DNA of 64,000 nt from Sedimentisphaerales bacterium (GCA_016928975.1 JAFGJR010000147.1:93413-157412); one strand, 5' to 3'. Numbered from the stretch's first letter, positions 27,238-36,259 are shown. Numbers and translations: made by a program. The notes: generated by a model not told the origin, from the sequence alone.

Positions 27238-28302
27238 ATGGACTTCAGAGTCTGGCGCAATGCCTTAGCGTGTATGTTGGGGGGACTCATCGTGTCGGGG
27301 TGTGGTGGTGGTCGTGGGAAACCACCGAGTTTTCGCGAGGTTCAGAGACTGGAGCCCGTGGTATCCGAGAAGGCCGGGTACACAGTTGAGCCGCGAACCG
27401 TCCGTGCGTGGATTGAAGACATAGAGCGGGAGGCGATGGGCGCGTCCAACATAGTCAAGCTTGGCAACAACCAGTCGATTGGAGGAATCGCAATATCCCC
27501 CGATGGCAGCACGCTCGTGTTCTCGGTGATCGAGACCGTCAGGGATGAGCTGGGCAATGCCAAGCAGGTGGCGAGCATCCGGTCGATCAAAACTGAAGGC
27601 GGTGGGATCACCCAGGTCACGAGCGGCCAATGGCTTGACGCTTTTCCAACATTCAGTTCTGATGACTACGTGTACTTCTGCTCTAACAGGCTCCGCCAGC
27701 ATAGCCCTGACATCTTTCGGATCTCCAGCAAACAGATGGGTGCCGTGGCGGTCATCCGTCAGACTCCAGAGGGGAGCAACTACCAACCCTCTGTCTCAGC
27801 CGGAGGCGTGATTGCGTTCACGTACAGGCCGGGCTATCCTGGTGGCTCCAACCAGGTGTGGACTCTGGGAGGCGAAAGTCAGTATCCCACCCAGTTGCGA
27901 GAGGGAAGCATGCCGACCATCTCTCCAGATGGAGAACAAATTGTCTATATTGGCCCTGACGGACAACTGTGGAAGGTTCCGATCCACGGACAGAATCCTG
28001 TCCTCCTCACGAGTAGTGCAATTCAGATACGCGGCAAGAAGCATCCCGCATGGAGCCCGGATGGAGAATGTATTCTGTTTGCCTCCGACGAGGGCAAGGA
28101 CAGCAAGAACCAGCCCAACTATGATATCTGGATGATGCGCGAAGACGGCACGGGCATGCGACAGCTTACAACGAATGGCTCCGTCGATGACTACCCCGTG
28201 GTCTCTCCGGACGGCAGGTACGTGTACTTCGTCTCGAATAGAGGATTCATGGAAGGGATTTGGCGGATTCCATTCCCGCAGGCCGACGCAGAACAACCAT
28301 AG
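27238..28302 (+). CDS. TolB-like beta-propeller lipoprotein (PD40 repeats)
   Basis: ATG 27238 follows a near-perfect GGAGGTGACT ribosome-binding site. The N-terminus is a lipoprotein signal (MDFRVWRNALACMLGGLIVS, lipobox VSGC, lipidated Cys at residue 21). The mature part has about six WD40-like/PD40 blades of the TolB kind: IGGIAISPDGSTLVFSV, DAFPTFSSDDYVYFCSN, YQPSVSAGGVIAFTY, MPTISPDGEQIVYIG, KHPAWSPDGECILFAS and DYPVVSPDGRYVYFVSN. It lacks the N-terminal TolB domain and no tol-pal genes are nearby, so it is better called TolB-like than TolB. It is probably outer-membrane-anchored, with an unknown binding partner. Confidence 0.85.
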   Translation: MDFRVWRNALACMLGGLIVSGCGGGRGKPPSFREVQRLEPVVSEKAGYTVEPRTVRAWIEDIEREAMGASNIVKLGNNQSIGGIAISPDGSTLVFSVIETVRDELGNAKQVASIRSIKTEGGGITQVTSGQWLDAFPTFSSDDYVYFCSNRLRQHSPDIFRISSKQMGAVAVIRQTPEGSNYQPSVSAGGVIAFTYRPGYPGGSNQVWTLGGESQYPTQLREGSMPTISPDGEQIVYIGPDGQLWKVPIHGQNPVLLTSSAIQIRGKKHPAWSPDGECILFASDEGKDSKNQPNYDIWMMREDGTGMRQLTTNGSVDDYPVVSPDGRYVYFVSNRGFMEGIWRIPFPQADAEQP

Positions 28303-28590
28303 GTGCCGCGGACCGCTCACTGGTATTCCGTTGGGTACGGGACTCCGAACACTGATCACGTGTCTGGTGGCGGAGTTGTCTGGTGATTCCGCGCAGCGTT
28401 TCGATCAGGCACAATGTTGTTTGCGACAATGACTTGTCACAGAATGATCGTGTGGAAGACAGGCCCTGCGAGGTAGCCTGCTCCGACAAAACACAGTGGA
28501 CAAGCGTTGCATCGACAAGCTGGCGTTTGACGCGGCCCCCCGCCCTTGGGAAGGTACCCTGATTTTTCCTCTTGGTGGGCCAGGTGATTG
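28303..28590. other. intergenic region before the rpmB promoter, no gene recognised
   Basis: 288 bases without a convincing ORF or hairpin terminator for the upstream lipoprotein gene. Minus-strand frames here have no ribosome-binding site. Confidence 0.4.
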
Positions 28591-28618
28591 TTGCAAAATG
28601 CTGCCGGCGAGGTAAAAT
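28591..28618 (+). promoter_or_regulatory. sigma70-type promoter of rpmB
   Basis: TTGCAA (28591-28596), a 16-base spacer and TAAAAT (28613-28618; five of six). The expected start near 28625 gives a leader of about 69 bases that includes the self-complementary CGCCGGCCGGCG, a possible structured leader. Confidence 0.65.
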
Positions 28619-28693
28619 ACATGTTTCGCGCCCGCCGGCCGGCGGTTGCGCGACAGACGATAATTCGTTGCAGATGGAATGCAGGAGCAGTTT

Positions 28694-28960
28694 ATGTCGA
28701 GAGAGTGCTATTTCACAGGCAAGAAGACGGTTTTCGGGAGGAGCATCTCCCGCCGTGGTAAGGCCAAGCGGCTGGGCGGCGTCGGCAAGAAGGTCACTGG
28801 CATCAGCCACAGGCAGTTCAAGCCGAACATTCAGAAGGTCCGCGCCGTTGTGGACGGCAAGGTGGTCCGCGTGCGCGTCTCCGCCAAGGCCATTCGCATG
28901 GGGCTGATCCAGAAGCCGCTCAAGCGCAGCTACAAGGCAGCCCCGGGGCAGGCCGGCTGA
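28694..28960 (+). CDS. rpmB: 50S ribosomal protein bL28
   Basis: 88 residues from ATG 28694; AGGAG lies six bases upstream, and the in-frame start at 28679 is upstream of that site. The family signature is present: CYFTGKKTVFGRSISRRG, then GISHRQFKPNIQKVRAVVDG and the C-terminal RVRVSAKAIRMGLIQKP. The CxxC zinc pair of some bL28 proteins is reduced to a single Cys, as in the zinc-independent form. It has its own promoter (28591-28618) and an intrinsic terminator immediately downstream, so it is a single-gene transcription unit. Confidence 0.95.
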   Translation: MSRECYFTGKKTVFGRSISRRGKAKRLGGVGKKVTGISHRQFKPNIQKVRAVVDGKVVRVRVSAKAIRMGLIQKPLKRSYKAAPGQAG

Positions 28961-28994
28961 CCGGCGGACGGGGCTTCACCGATTGCCTTTCTCA

Positions 28995-29025
28995 GCGGGG
29001 CGGTCTTGACGCCTCGCTTTTTCTT
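28995..29025 (+). terminator. intrinsic terminator of rpmB
   Basis: GCGGGGCG (28995-29002) pairs with CGCCTCGC (29010-29017) around a seven-base loop with one G-U pair, and is followed at once by TTTTTCTT (29018-29025). It is the clearest Rho-independent terminator in the window. It separates rpmB from the gat operon, whose first ATG is 29041. Confidence 0.85.
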
Positions 29026-29040
29026 TGCATCAGGCCATAT

Positions 29041-29346
29041 ATGGATCAGAAGATCGATGCTCAGCAGGTTCGCAAGGTAGCCAGGCTGGCTCGTCTGGAG
29101 CTGACCGATGCGGAAATCGAGGAGTTCACCGGCCAGCTCGGAGCCATCCTTCAGTATGTGGAGAAGATGAATGAGCTGGACACGCGGGACGTTGAGCCTT
29201 TGGCCCACTGCCTGCCCATCAGCAACGTCCTTCGCGCCGATGAAATCCGTGAATCGCTGGGGACTGAGAGGACACTGGCTAACGCCCCGCAACGGGATGA
29301 CTCCTTCTTCAAGGTTCCAAAGATCCTCGATGACAGTTCCGCGTAG
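29041..29346 (+). CDS. gatC: Asp/Glu-tRNA amidotransferase subunit C
   Basis: 101 residues with the GatC pattern: IDAQQVRKVARLARLELTDA, EEFTGQLGAILQYVEKMNEL, DTRDVEPLAHCLP and NVLRADEIRESL. GatC clamps GatA and GatB together in the GatCAB complex, which converts mischarged Glu-tRNA(Gln) and Asp-tRNA(Asn). It starts right after the rpmB terminator. An esterase gene separates it from gatA, an uncommon arrangement. Confidence 0.93.
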   Translation: MDQKIDAQQVRKVARLARLELTDAEIEEFTGQLGAILQYVEKMNELDTRDVEPLAHCLPISNVLRADEIRESLGTERTLANAPQRDDSFFKVPKILDDSSA

Positions 29347-29369
29347 ATCTCGTAGGGGAGACGAAGTAT

Positions 29370-30137
29370 ATGAGAGTCGCTCATTCAATGTATCTGACGC
29401 CGGTTGTTTTCTTGAGCATTGGGGCCCTGTCGGGATGGAGCATGGGAGCTGAACGAACGGCCGAGAGTGGGCGGCAGAGCGAACAGACGTTCCAGAAAGA
29501 AGTAACCAGGACGGTGAGTCTGCGATACCTGCTGTATCTGCCCACTCGTTACGGCGAGAACAGGGAACAGAAGTGGCCGTTGATCCTGTTTTTGCACGGG
29601 GCGGGCGAGCGGGGGAACGATCTCGAATTGGTGAAGAAGCACGGCCCACCGAAGCTGATCGGGCAAGGCACGGCGTTCCCGTTTGTCATCGTGTCGCCAC
29701 AGTGTCCGGCGGACCTGTGGTGGACGGAGATGCTCGACGGGCTTGTCTCGCTGCTTGACGAAGTCCAGTCCAGGTATGCGGTGGACCCGGATCGCGTCTA
29801 CCTGACGGGCTTGAGCATGGGTGGGTTCGGCACGTGGGCGCTGGGCTGTCGCCACCCGGAGCGGTTCGCCGCGATCGCACCGATCTGCGGCGGCGGCGAG
29901 TGGTTCCTGGCCAACAGGCTCAAGACCGTGCCAGTCTGGGCCTTTCACGGAGCCAAGGACCAGGTCGTCGCGCCAAGGGAATCGACCGAGATGGTGGACG
30001 CTCTGAAACGGGCGGGCGCTGACGTGCAACTGACGGTCTACCCGGAGGCGCAGCACGATTCGTGGACCCAGACGTACAACAATCCGAAGCTCTATGAGTG
30101 GTTCCTCGGCCACCGCAGGAATACAGGGAGCAGGTAG
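29370..30137 (+). CDS. secreted alpha/beta hydrolase (phospholipase/carboxylesterase type)
   Basis: 255 residues, ATG 29370 with GGGGAG upstream and a signal peptide (MRVAHSMYLTPVVFLSIGAL, cleavage near GWSMGA-E). The catalytic machinery of a dienelactone-hydrolase/Esterase_phd fold is visible: oxyanion loop LILFLHGAGERGND, nucleophile elbow GLSMGGFGTW, acid in FHGAKDQVVAP and His in YPEAQHDSWTQT. The substrate is not predictable; relatives act on acetylated or feruloylated polysaccharides or short esters. It sits between gatC and gatA with short gaps (23 and 9 bases) and so would be co-transcribed with the amidotransferase genes despite being exported. Confidence 0.88.
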   Translation: MRVAHSMYLTPVVFLSIGALSGWSMGAERTAESGRQSEQTFQKEVTRTVSLRYLLYLPTRYGENREQKWPLILFLHGAGERGNDLELVKKHGPPKLIGQGTAFPFVIVSPQCPADLWWTEMLDGLVSLLDEVQSRYAVDPDRVYLTGLSMGGFGTWALGCRHPERFAAIAPICGGGEWFLANRLKTVPVWAFHGAKDQVVAPRESTEMVDALKRAGADVQLTVYPEAQHDSWTQTYNNPKLYEWFLGHRRNTGSR

Positions 30138-30146
30138 TCCGGATTT

Positions 30147-31619
30147 ATGCCCGTGGATGAGCTGACAGCGATTGAACTGCGGGACGGCATCGCCGCCGGA
30201 CAGATCAGCAGTGTCGAGGCGACGCAGGGGGTGCTGGAGCGAATCCGTCATATCGACTCAACGGTCGGCGCCTACTTGGCTGTGTTCGATGATCGGGCCT
30301 TGCAGGCGGCGAAGGACGTGGATCGACGGGTTGCTGCGCGCGAACCGGTCGGGCCATTGGCCGGCGTGCCACTGGCCATCAAGGACGTCCTGTGTACTGC
30401 CTTCGGTGCTACGACCTGCGGCTCTCGCATTCTCAAGAGCTTTCATTCCCCCTATGACGCTACGGCGGTTCGCAAGCTCCTGGCCGCCGATGCTATCATC
30501 CTCGGCAAGACCAATATGGACGAGTTCGCCATGGGCTCGAGCACGGAGAACTCCGGGCTGCAAAGGACCGTCAATCCGTGGGATCCGTCGCGCGTGCCCG
30601 GGGGCAGCAGCGGAGGGTCTGCGGCGGCGGTGGCGGCTCGACTTTGCCTCGCGGCATTGGGCTCCGACACCGGCGGCTCGATTCGCCAGCCCGCCAGTTT
30701 CTGCGGCGTGGTGGGGCTCAAACCTACGTACGGGCGCATATCCCGGTACGGGCTGGTCGCATACGGCTCCAGCCTCGACCAGATCGGGCCACTGGCGACG
30801 ACGGTAGCCGATGCGGCCATGCTGCTGAACGTGATTGCCGGACACGACCCGTCGGACAGCACCAGTGTGAACGAGCAGTTGGCGCCTGTAGATGATTGCC
30901 TGGCGCGGCTCGATGCACCTGTCCAGGGGCTTCGGATCGGCGTGGCTCCGAGCTTCAACGCCGGTGCCGCGCCGGCGGTTCGACAGGCGGTCGATGCCGC
31001 CATCGGGAGTTACCGCGACGCCGGCGCTGCGATCGTCGAAGTGGCGATGCCACATCTCGACTACGCCATCGCGGCCTACTATGTCATCGCGACCGCTGAG
31101 GCGTCGAGCAATCTCGCTCGCTATGACGGCGTCCACTACGGCTATCGGACACCGAACCCGGCGGATTGCATTGAGGTCTACACCAGGTCACGCGAGGAGG
31201 CGTTCGGCAAAGAGGTCAAACGTCGAATCATGCTCGGGACCTACGCGCTTTCCAGCGGCTACTACGACGCCTACTACCTCAAGGCGCTGAAAGTGCGCAA
31301 TCTCATCCGCGGTGACTTCGTCCGGGCGTTTGAGCAGTGCGATTGCATCATGATGCCCGTGGCGCCGACGACCGCCTTCAAGATCGGCGAGAAGGTGGAC
31401 GACCCACTGAAGATGTACCTGTCGGACATCTACACGATCGCGGTCAACCTGGCGGGGATTCCCGGGATCAGCGTCCCCTGTGGATTCGATGAGACCGGCC
31501 TGCCGATCGGCCTGCAAATCCTGACGCCGGCCTTCAGTGAGGCCAAGCTGCTGCGGATCGCGCGCATGTACGAGGCTCAGACGGATTGGCACAAGAGGAG
31601 GCCCGCGATCTGCGGATAG
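30147..31619 (+). CDS. gatA: Asp/Glu-tRNA amidotransferase subunit A
   Basis: 490 residues, the usual GatA length. The amidase-signature elements are intact: catalytic Lys in GVPLAIKDVLCT, the Gly/Ser-rich loop PGGSSGGSAAAVAARLC with the cis-Ser, and the nucleophile Ser in GSDTGGSIRQPASFCGVVG. GatA releases ammonia from glutamine or asparagine for channelling to GatB. It follows the esterase gene by nine bases and precedes gatB by seven. Confidence 0.95.
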   Translation: MPVDELTAIELRDGIAAGQISSVEATQGVLERIRHIDSTVGAYLAVFDDRALQAAKDVDRRVAAREPVGPLAGVPLAIKDVLCTAFGATTCGSRILKSFHSPYDATAVRKLLAADAIILGKTNMDEFAMGSSTENSGLQRTVNPWDPSRVPGGSSGGSAAAVAARLCLAALGSDTGGSIRQPASFCGVVGLKPTYGRISRYGLVAYGSSLDQIGPLATTVADAAMLLNVIAGHDPSDSTSVNEQLAPVDDCLARLDAPVQGLRIGVAPSFNAGAAPAVRQAVDAAIGSYRDAGAAIVEVAMPHLDYAIAAYYVIATAEASSNLARYDGVHYGYRTPNPADCIEVYTRSREEAFGKEVKRRIMLGTYALSSGYYDAYYLKALKVRNLIRGDFVRAFEQCDCIMMPVAPTTAFKIGEKVDDPLKMYLSDIYTIAVNLAGIPGISVPCGFDETGLPIGLQILTPAFSEAKLLRIARMYEAQTDWHKRRPAICG

Positions 31620-31626
31620 CGTACAG

Positions 31627-33090
31627 ATGAGTGACCTGTCCTACAAGGTGATTGTCGGCCTGGAGATTCATGTGCAGCTCAGCACGCGGACGAAGATGTT
31701 CTGCGGCTGCGCGTTGAGCTTCGGCGAGGAGCCAAACAGCCGGGTGTGTCCGGTGTGTCTCGGTCTGCCTGGGGCTCTGCCGGCGATGAACCAGCGGGCC
31801 GTCGAGTCCGCGATGCTGGCCGCGATGGCTTTGAACTGCGAGGTGGCGACGTTCACCAAGTGGGATCGCAAGAGCTACTACTACCCCGACCTGCCGAAGA
31901 ATTACCAGATCAGCCAGTATGACTTGCCCCTTGGTGGTCCTGGATACATTGAGATCCCGCTGGAAGGCGGCGCCACGAAACGCATCCGCATCCGGCGTGT
32001 CCACCTGGAAGAGGACGCGGGCAAGAACGTGCATACGGCGGGCAACTATTCCCAGGTGGACCTGAACCGCGCCGGCACGCCCCTGCTGGAAATCGTCACA
32101 GAACCGGACATGAACAGTCCCGATCAGGTGCGAGCACTGGCCGTTGAGCTGCAACGGATCGTCCGCTACCTCGGCATCTCCGAGGCAGACATGCAGAAGG
32201 GCCACATGCGGTTCGAGCCGAATGTGAACCTCATCATGGAACGAGAGGGCCGGCAGTTCAGGACCCCGATTGCCGAGGTCAAGAATCTCAACAGCTTTCG
32301 CGCCCTGGAGCGCAGCGTCGCCTACGAAGTCCGCCGGCAGCTCGATGACTTTCTCGAAACTGGCCGCACCATGCAGATGGGCAACAAGTCCACTCGCGGC
32401 TGGGACGATGTGCATGAGGCCACCGTCCTGCAGCGAGAGAAGGAGGAGGCCCACGATTACCGCTATTTCCCTGATCCCGACCTGGTCCCGGTGACCATGA
32501 CGCCGCAAGGGCTGGAGGAGATTCGGTCGCGGCTCTGCGAGCTGCCGCTTCAGAGACAGGTTCGGTACGTTCGCGAGTACGGCTTGACCGAGTATGACGC
32601 CGGGGTCTTGACGACGGACCGCTCGACAGCCGATTTCTTCGAGCAGGCCGTACGCGGGGGTGGCAATCCGAAACGCGTCTGCAACCTGCTCACGCAGGTC
32701 GGGCTGAAACTGGCCAACGAGCGAGGCCGGGACTTGCCCGGCCTGGGCGTGACGCCCGGCGATGTGGCGGAGCTGGCCAAGATGGTCGACACGGGAGCCG
32801 TCAGCGCGTCGGCCGCTAACACGATCCTTGTCGCGATGGCCGAGACGGGCAAGAAGCCCGATGTGCTCGCGCAGGAGCTGAACCTCATTCAGAAAAGCGA
32901 CGCCGGCGAATTGGAAGCCGTGATCGACGAAGTCCTGGCGGCCAACCCCACTGCCGTAGCCGACGTTACCGGCGGCGGGAAGAAGAGCCAGAAGGCCCGC
33001 GGATTCCTGCTGGGCCAGGTCATGCAGAAGACCAAGGGGCAGGCTAATCCGAAGATTGCCGCCGAGATCCTCAACAAGAAGCTCAGTTGA
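31627..33090 (+). CDS. gatB: Asp/Glu-tRNA amidotransferase subunit B
   Basis: 487 residues from ATG 31627 (MSDLSYKVIVGLEIHVQL); in-frame codons upstream overlap gatA and are not counted. GatB motifs: CPVCLGLPGALPAMN with the zinc-site Cys residues, RKSYYYPDLPKNYQISQYD, HLEEDAGKN, NRAGTPLLEIVTEPD and, later, KRYFPDPD-like HDYRYFPDPDLVPV. The C-terminal YqeY-like tail is present (ANPTAVADVTGGGKKSQKA). GatB phosphorylates the tRNA-bound Glu or Asp and accepts ammonia from GatA. Confidence 0.95.
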   Translation: MSDLSYKVIVGLEIHVQLSTRTKMFCGCALSFGEEPNSRVCPVCLGLPGALPAMNQRAVESAMLAAMALNCEVATFTKWDRKSYYYPDLPKNYQISQYDLPLGGPGYIEIPLEGGATKRIRIRRVHLEEDAGKNVHTAGNYSQVDLNRAGTPLLEIVTEPDMNSPDQVRALAVELQRIVRYLGISEADMQKGHMRFEPNVNLIMEREGRQFRTPIAEVKNLNSFRALERSVAYEVRRQLDDFLETGRTMQMGNKSTRGWDDVHEATVLQREKEEAHDYRYFPDPDLVPVTMTPQGLEEIRSRLCELPLQRQVRYVREYGLTEYDAGVLTTDRSTADFFEQAVRGGGNPKRVCNLLTQVGLKLANERGRDLPGLGVTPGDVAELAKMVDTGAVSASAANTILVAMAETGKKPDVLAQELNLIQKSDAGELEAVIDEVLAANPTAVADVTGGGKKSQKARGFLLGQVMQKTKGQANPKIAAEILNKKLS

Positions 33091-33116
33091 ACGCCCTGCC
33101 TATGAAAGGATTGGCG

Positions 33117-33461
33117 ATGAAGGTGGAGAACAGTGCCAGGATCACGAAGAAGCCTGTGAATATTCCAGGGGCCGAAAGGGTGGAAATCCGCGTTCTGATC
33201 TCCAAAGACGACGGTGCACCGACTTTCGCGATGCGAATGTTCGAGGTCCAGCCCGGTGGCCAGACCCCGTTGCACCGTCACCCCCACGAGCACGAGGTCT
33301 TCGTCCTCGAAGGGGCGGGCCTCTTCGTCCACGAGGGCAAAAGTCACCCATTCGCCCGAGAGGACGTGATCTTTGTCCCGGGCAACGACGAGCACTGCTT
33401 CAAGAACACCGGCAACTCCCTCCTGCGTTTCCTGTGCCTCGTCCCCCTCTCCGGCGCATGA
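33117..33461 (+). CDS. small cupin-domain protein
   Basis: 114 residues from ATG 33117, with AAAGGA eight bases upstream; ATG 33102 is the alternative. Single-domain beta-barrel cupin: motif 1 PLHRHPHEHEVFVLEGAGLF supplies three His and a Glu for metal, and motif 2 FVPGNDEHCFKNTGN supplies the fourth His. Such proteins range from sugar-binding regulators to dioxygenases; no activity can be assigned. It lies 26 bases after gatB and is the last gene of the run. Confidence 0.85.
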   Translation: MKVENSARITKKPVNIPGAERVEIRVLISKDDGAPTFAMRMFEVQPGGQTPLHRHPHEHEVFVLEGAGLFVHEGKSHPFAREDVIFVPGNDEHCFKNTGNSLLRFLCLVPLSGA

Positions 33462-33535
33462 GCAAAGCCCGCAGGGCGTGCGAAGGGCTGCACACCCTGC
33501 GGCTACGCATTTCATGCCCGCGATAGCGGGGGATC

Positions 33536-34831
33536 TCAATCGACCTTCTTACCGACGGCCTCGCGAGCGCCTCTCGGCGTGGTGAACTCGCCCTTGAGAG
33601 TCTTGCCGTCGAGCTTGCCCTGGAACTCCATCGGGACTTCATTGTCGTTGAACCTCATCATCACCTTGAAGGTGACTTGATCGCCGTTCACTTTCAGGTC
33701 AGTGACCGGGAACTCGTTGTCCCGCATGGAGTAGGTTCCAGTCATGTCCGGTTTGATCTTCAGGGTGTTCGTTCGCGTTCCCTGCTGCGTCTCGCGGGTG
33801 AACTCCCACATGCCAACAATGGACGATGCGGGGGCAGCGGCAGGAGCAGCGACCGGCGGAAGCCTCTTACCGGTGATCTCGCTCGTGCCTCTGTCCGAGG
33901 TCATCTGCCCCTTGAGTGTCTGGCCTTCCACCTTGCCCTTGAAGTCCATGTGAAAGCGCTGGTCTTCGGGACCGAACTCCACGGCGAACGTCAGTTGGCC
34001 GTTCTCGAACTTGATGTCCTTCATTGGAATCTCGCTGAAGAACTCGTACCGGCCGCTGAGGTCCGGGTTGATGGTCATCAACGTGGTCCACGTGCCCATA
34101 TCGGAGACCGAGGTCAGCTCCCACTTGCCGATGATCCCGGCGCCCAGGCGGGTCGCATTGACGGGTATCTCGCCCATTTGGCTTTTGGTGACGCCGGTGA
34201 GCTTGTCGCCCTGTACCGTGCCGACGAAGGTCATGTTCATCTCTCGGTCGTTGAAATTGACCGTCCGATCGAACGTGAGCTTGCCCTCCTGGAATTGGAC
34301 GTTGGAAACCACGCTCTCGCCTCGTTCACTGACCCACTTGGCGTCGAGCGCGCCGTCCGGCTTCTCGGAGACCGTCAGCTTGGCCGTCATGTCCCGGTCT
34401 CGCACGGCGTACTTGAGGTCCCAGACCCCGCCAGCAGGAGACATCGGTCTTCTCTTGGCTCCGGTGACGTTGGAATCGCCCTGGTCACTGGACAGGGCAC
34501 CCGTGAGCTTGCCGTCCTTCAACGTTCCTCTGAATTCCAGGATCATGTCCCCGTCTGGCGTCGGGATGGTTCGCGTGAACGTCAGTTGCCCGTTCTCCAA
34601 TTTGACTTTCGACAAGCTGCTCGCCCCCCACTTGGCGGTCAGAGGTCCATCGGGCTTCCTCTCGAGCGTCAAGGTGCTGTGCATCGGACCCCACGGGGAA
34701 TCCGCGGTGACTGCCCATTCGCCTGTGATATCGTCGGCCGCCAGGACTCGTGGGACCCCGACTGCCAGCGCAAGCAAGACCGCCGCAACCAGACATTTCG
34801 CCGCACTTACATGATGTACCGCGCAATTCAT
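33536..34831 (-). CDS. secreted protein of four approximately 100-residue repeats, paralogue A
   Basis: 431 residues from ATG 34831 (GGGAGG eight bases upstream), with a signal peptide ending GVPRVLA-ADD. Four tandem units follow, each opening with a G-x-W strand (ITGEWAVTADSP, GGVWDLKYAVRD, IIGKWELTSVSD, IVGMWEFTRETQ). They contain x-L-T-F and F-x-G-x-x-x-G-x-x-L-x-G strands and close with a G-x-x-x-x-x-G-K/R turn. The pattern suggests lipocalin-like or small beta-barrel domains. Not assigned to a named family. Its partner at 34958-36259 has the same architecture; the pair is a tandem duplication. A 10-pair inverted repeat separates them. Confidence 0.75.
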   Translation of the reverse strand: MNCAVHHVSAAKCLVAAVLLALAVGVPRVLAADDITGEWAVTADSPWGPMHSTLTLERKPDGPLTAKWGASSLSKVKLENGQLTFTRTIPTPDGDMILEFRGTLKDGKLTGALSSDQGDSNVTGAKRRPMSPAGGVWDLKYAVRDRDMTAKLTVSEKPDGALDAKWVSERGESVVSNVQFQEGKLTFDRTVNFNDREMNMTFVGTVQGDKLTGVTKSQMGEIPVNATRLGAGIIGKWELTSVSDMGTWTTLMTINPDLSGRYEFFSEIPMKDIKFENGQLTFAVEFGPEDQRFHMDFKGKVEGQTLKGQMTSDRGTSEITGKRLPPVAAPAAAPASSIVGMWEFTRETQQGTRTNTLKIKPDMTGTYSMRDNEFPVTDLKVNGDQVTFKVMMRFNDNEVPMEFQGKLDGKTLKGEFTTPRGAREAVGKKVD

Positions 34832-34863
34832 GACAAATCCTCCCAAAAAGGACCTCTCAACTG

Positions 34864-34889
34864 ATCCGGGTCACCCGGCTGACCCGGAT
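34864..34889 (-). terminator. perfect inverted repeat between the tandem paralogues
   Basis: ATCCGGGTCA (34864-34873), a six-base loop and TGACCCGGAT (34880-34889), ten uninterrupted pairs. It lies 69 bases beyond the stop of paralogue B and about 33 bases before the start of paralogue A. No U-run follows on the minus strand, so it may be a weak terminator, an mRNA-stability stem or a dyad operator. Confidence 0.5.
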
Positions 34890-34957
34890 ACGATTCGTCG
34901 GGTGTGCCGTGCACACCTCATCCCTGCGAGCACGTCAGCCGCCACCGTGCAGAGGTG

Positions 34958-36259
34958 CTAATCGACTTTCTTGCCGGTGGCTTCGCGGGCGCCTCTCTCG
35001 CTGATGAACTCGCCCTTGAGGGTCTTGCCTTCGAGCTTGCCCTTGAAGTCCATCGAGAATTCGTTTTCGTTGAACCTCATGGTCACCTTGAAGGTTACCT
35101 CGTCGCCATTGACCCTCAGGTCCGTCACCGGGGATTCCCTATCCCGCCTGGCATAGGTCCCGGTCATATCGGGCTTGATCTTCAGGGTACTCGTCCGGGT
35201 CCCCCGCTGGGTCTCCTGAGTGAACTCCCATGTGCCGACAATCGATGACGCGGAGGCGGCTGCCGCCGCAGCGCCTGGAGCGGGCAGCAGCTTCTTGCCG
35301 GTGATTTCGCTGGTGCCTCGTTCGGAGGTCATCTGGCCCTTGAGTGTGCCGTCTTGTAGAGCGCCCTTGAAATCGCTCCTGAAGGTCCGGTCGCCGAAGC
35401 TGGACTCGACGATGAACGTCACTTGGTTGCCTTCGAGCTTGAGATCCTTGATGGGGATCTCACTGAAGAAGAACTCATAGCGGCCGCTCAGGTCGGGGTT
35501 GATCGTCATCAGGAGGTTGCGCGTGCCCCGCTCTGAAACGGCGGTCAGAATCCACTTGCCGATGAGCGCGCCGCCGAGCCGGGTCCCGGTGACGGGCACC
35601 TCGCCCATGTCGCTCGTGAATGCGCCGGTCAGCTTGTCGCCTTGGACTGCGCCGGCGAAGGTCAGCTTGAATTCCTGGTCGTTGAACCGCACCACGCGGT
35701 CGAAGGTGAGCTTGCCATCCTGGATCTTGACGTTGGAGACCACGCTCTCGCCCATCTGGCTGGTGTACTTGGCATCCAGCGTGCCGTCAGGTTTCTGGGA
35801 GATCGTCAATTTCGCGGTGACGTCCCGGTCGCCGACCGTGTACTGGAGGTCCCACATGCCGGCGGCGGGGGAGGTCGGTTTCGCCTTGACGCCGTTAGCC
35901 TCGAATTCGCCGCGATCGCTCGACCACTGGCCGACGAGCTTGCCGGCTTTCACTGTGCCGGCGAAGTTCGACGTGGACTCATTGTCCCCAAACCGCATGG
36001 TCCGCGTGAAGGTGAACTTGTCACCTTCGAACTTGACGTTGGACAAGTCAGAGGCGCCCCATTTGCCGCTGAGCGTGCCGTCGGGGTTCTTCGTGACCAT
36101 CAGCGTGGCAAATGCCTGGTTTCCGTTGAAATCCATCGTCATGTTCCAGTCGCCGAGGACGTCCTGGGCCCACAGCGGCGACGCCCAGCCTGCAAGAAGG
36201 AGTAGGGCGACCACAAACAGATACCTTGCCGTGCTCGTGCGATGTGTTGCGTGATTCAT
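34958..36259 (-). CDS. secreted protein of four approximately 100-residue repeats, paralogue B
   Basis: 433 residues from ATG 36259, preceded by AGGAGGATCACC, with a signal peptide (MNHATHRTSTARYLFVVALL, cleavage near SPLWA-QDV). Four units align one-to-one with paralogue A: VLGDWNMTMDFN, AAGMWDLQYTVG, LIGKWILTAVSE and IVGTWEFTQETQ. Unit-specific phrases are shared (LTFDRVVRFNDQEFKLTF against LTFDRTVNFNDREMNMTF). Therefore the four-unit array existed before the gene duplicated. Probably periplasmic or extracellular; function unknown. Its promoter candidate is at 36383-36410. Confidence 0.75.
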   Translation of the reverse strand: MNHATHRTSTARYLFVVALLLLAGWASPLWAQDVLGDWNMTMDFNGNQAFATLMVTKNPDGTLSGKWGASDLSNVKFEGDKFTFTRTMRFGDNESTSNFAGTVKAGKLVGQWSSDRGEFEANGVKAKPTSPAAGMWDLQYTVGDRDVTAKLTISQKPDGTLDAKYTSQMGESVVSNVKIQDGKLTFDRVVRFNDQEFKLTFAGAVQGDKLTGAFTSDMGEVPVTGTRLGGALIGKWILTAVSERGTRNLLMTINPDLSGRYEFFFSEIPIKDLKLEGNQVTFIVESSFGDRTFRSDFKGALQDGTLKGQMTSERGTSEITGKKLLPAPGAAAAAASASSIVGTWEFTQETQRGTRTSTLKIKPDMTGTYARRDRESPVTDLRVNGDEVTFKVTMRFNENEFSMDFKGKLEGKTLKGEFISERGAREATGKKVD

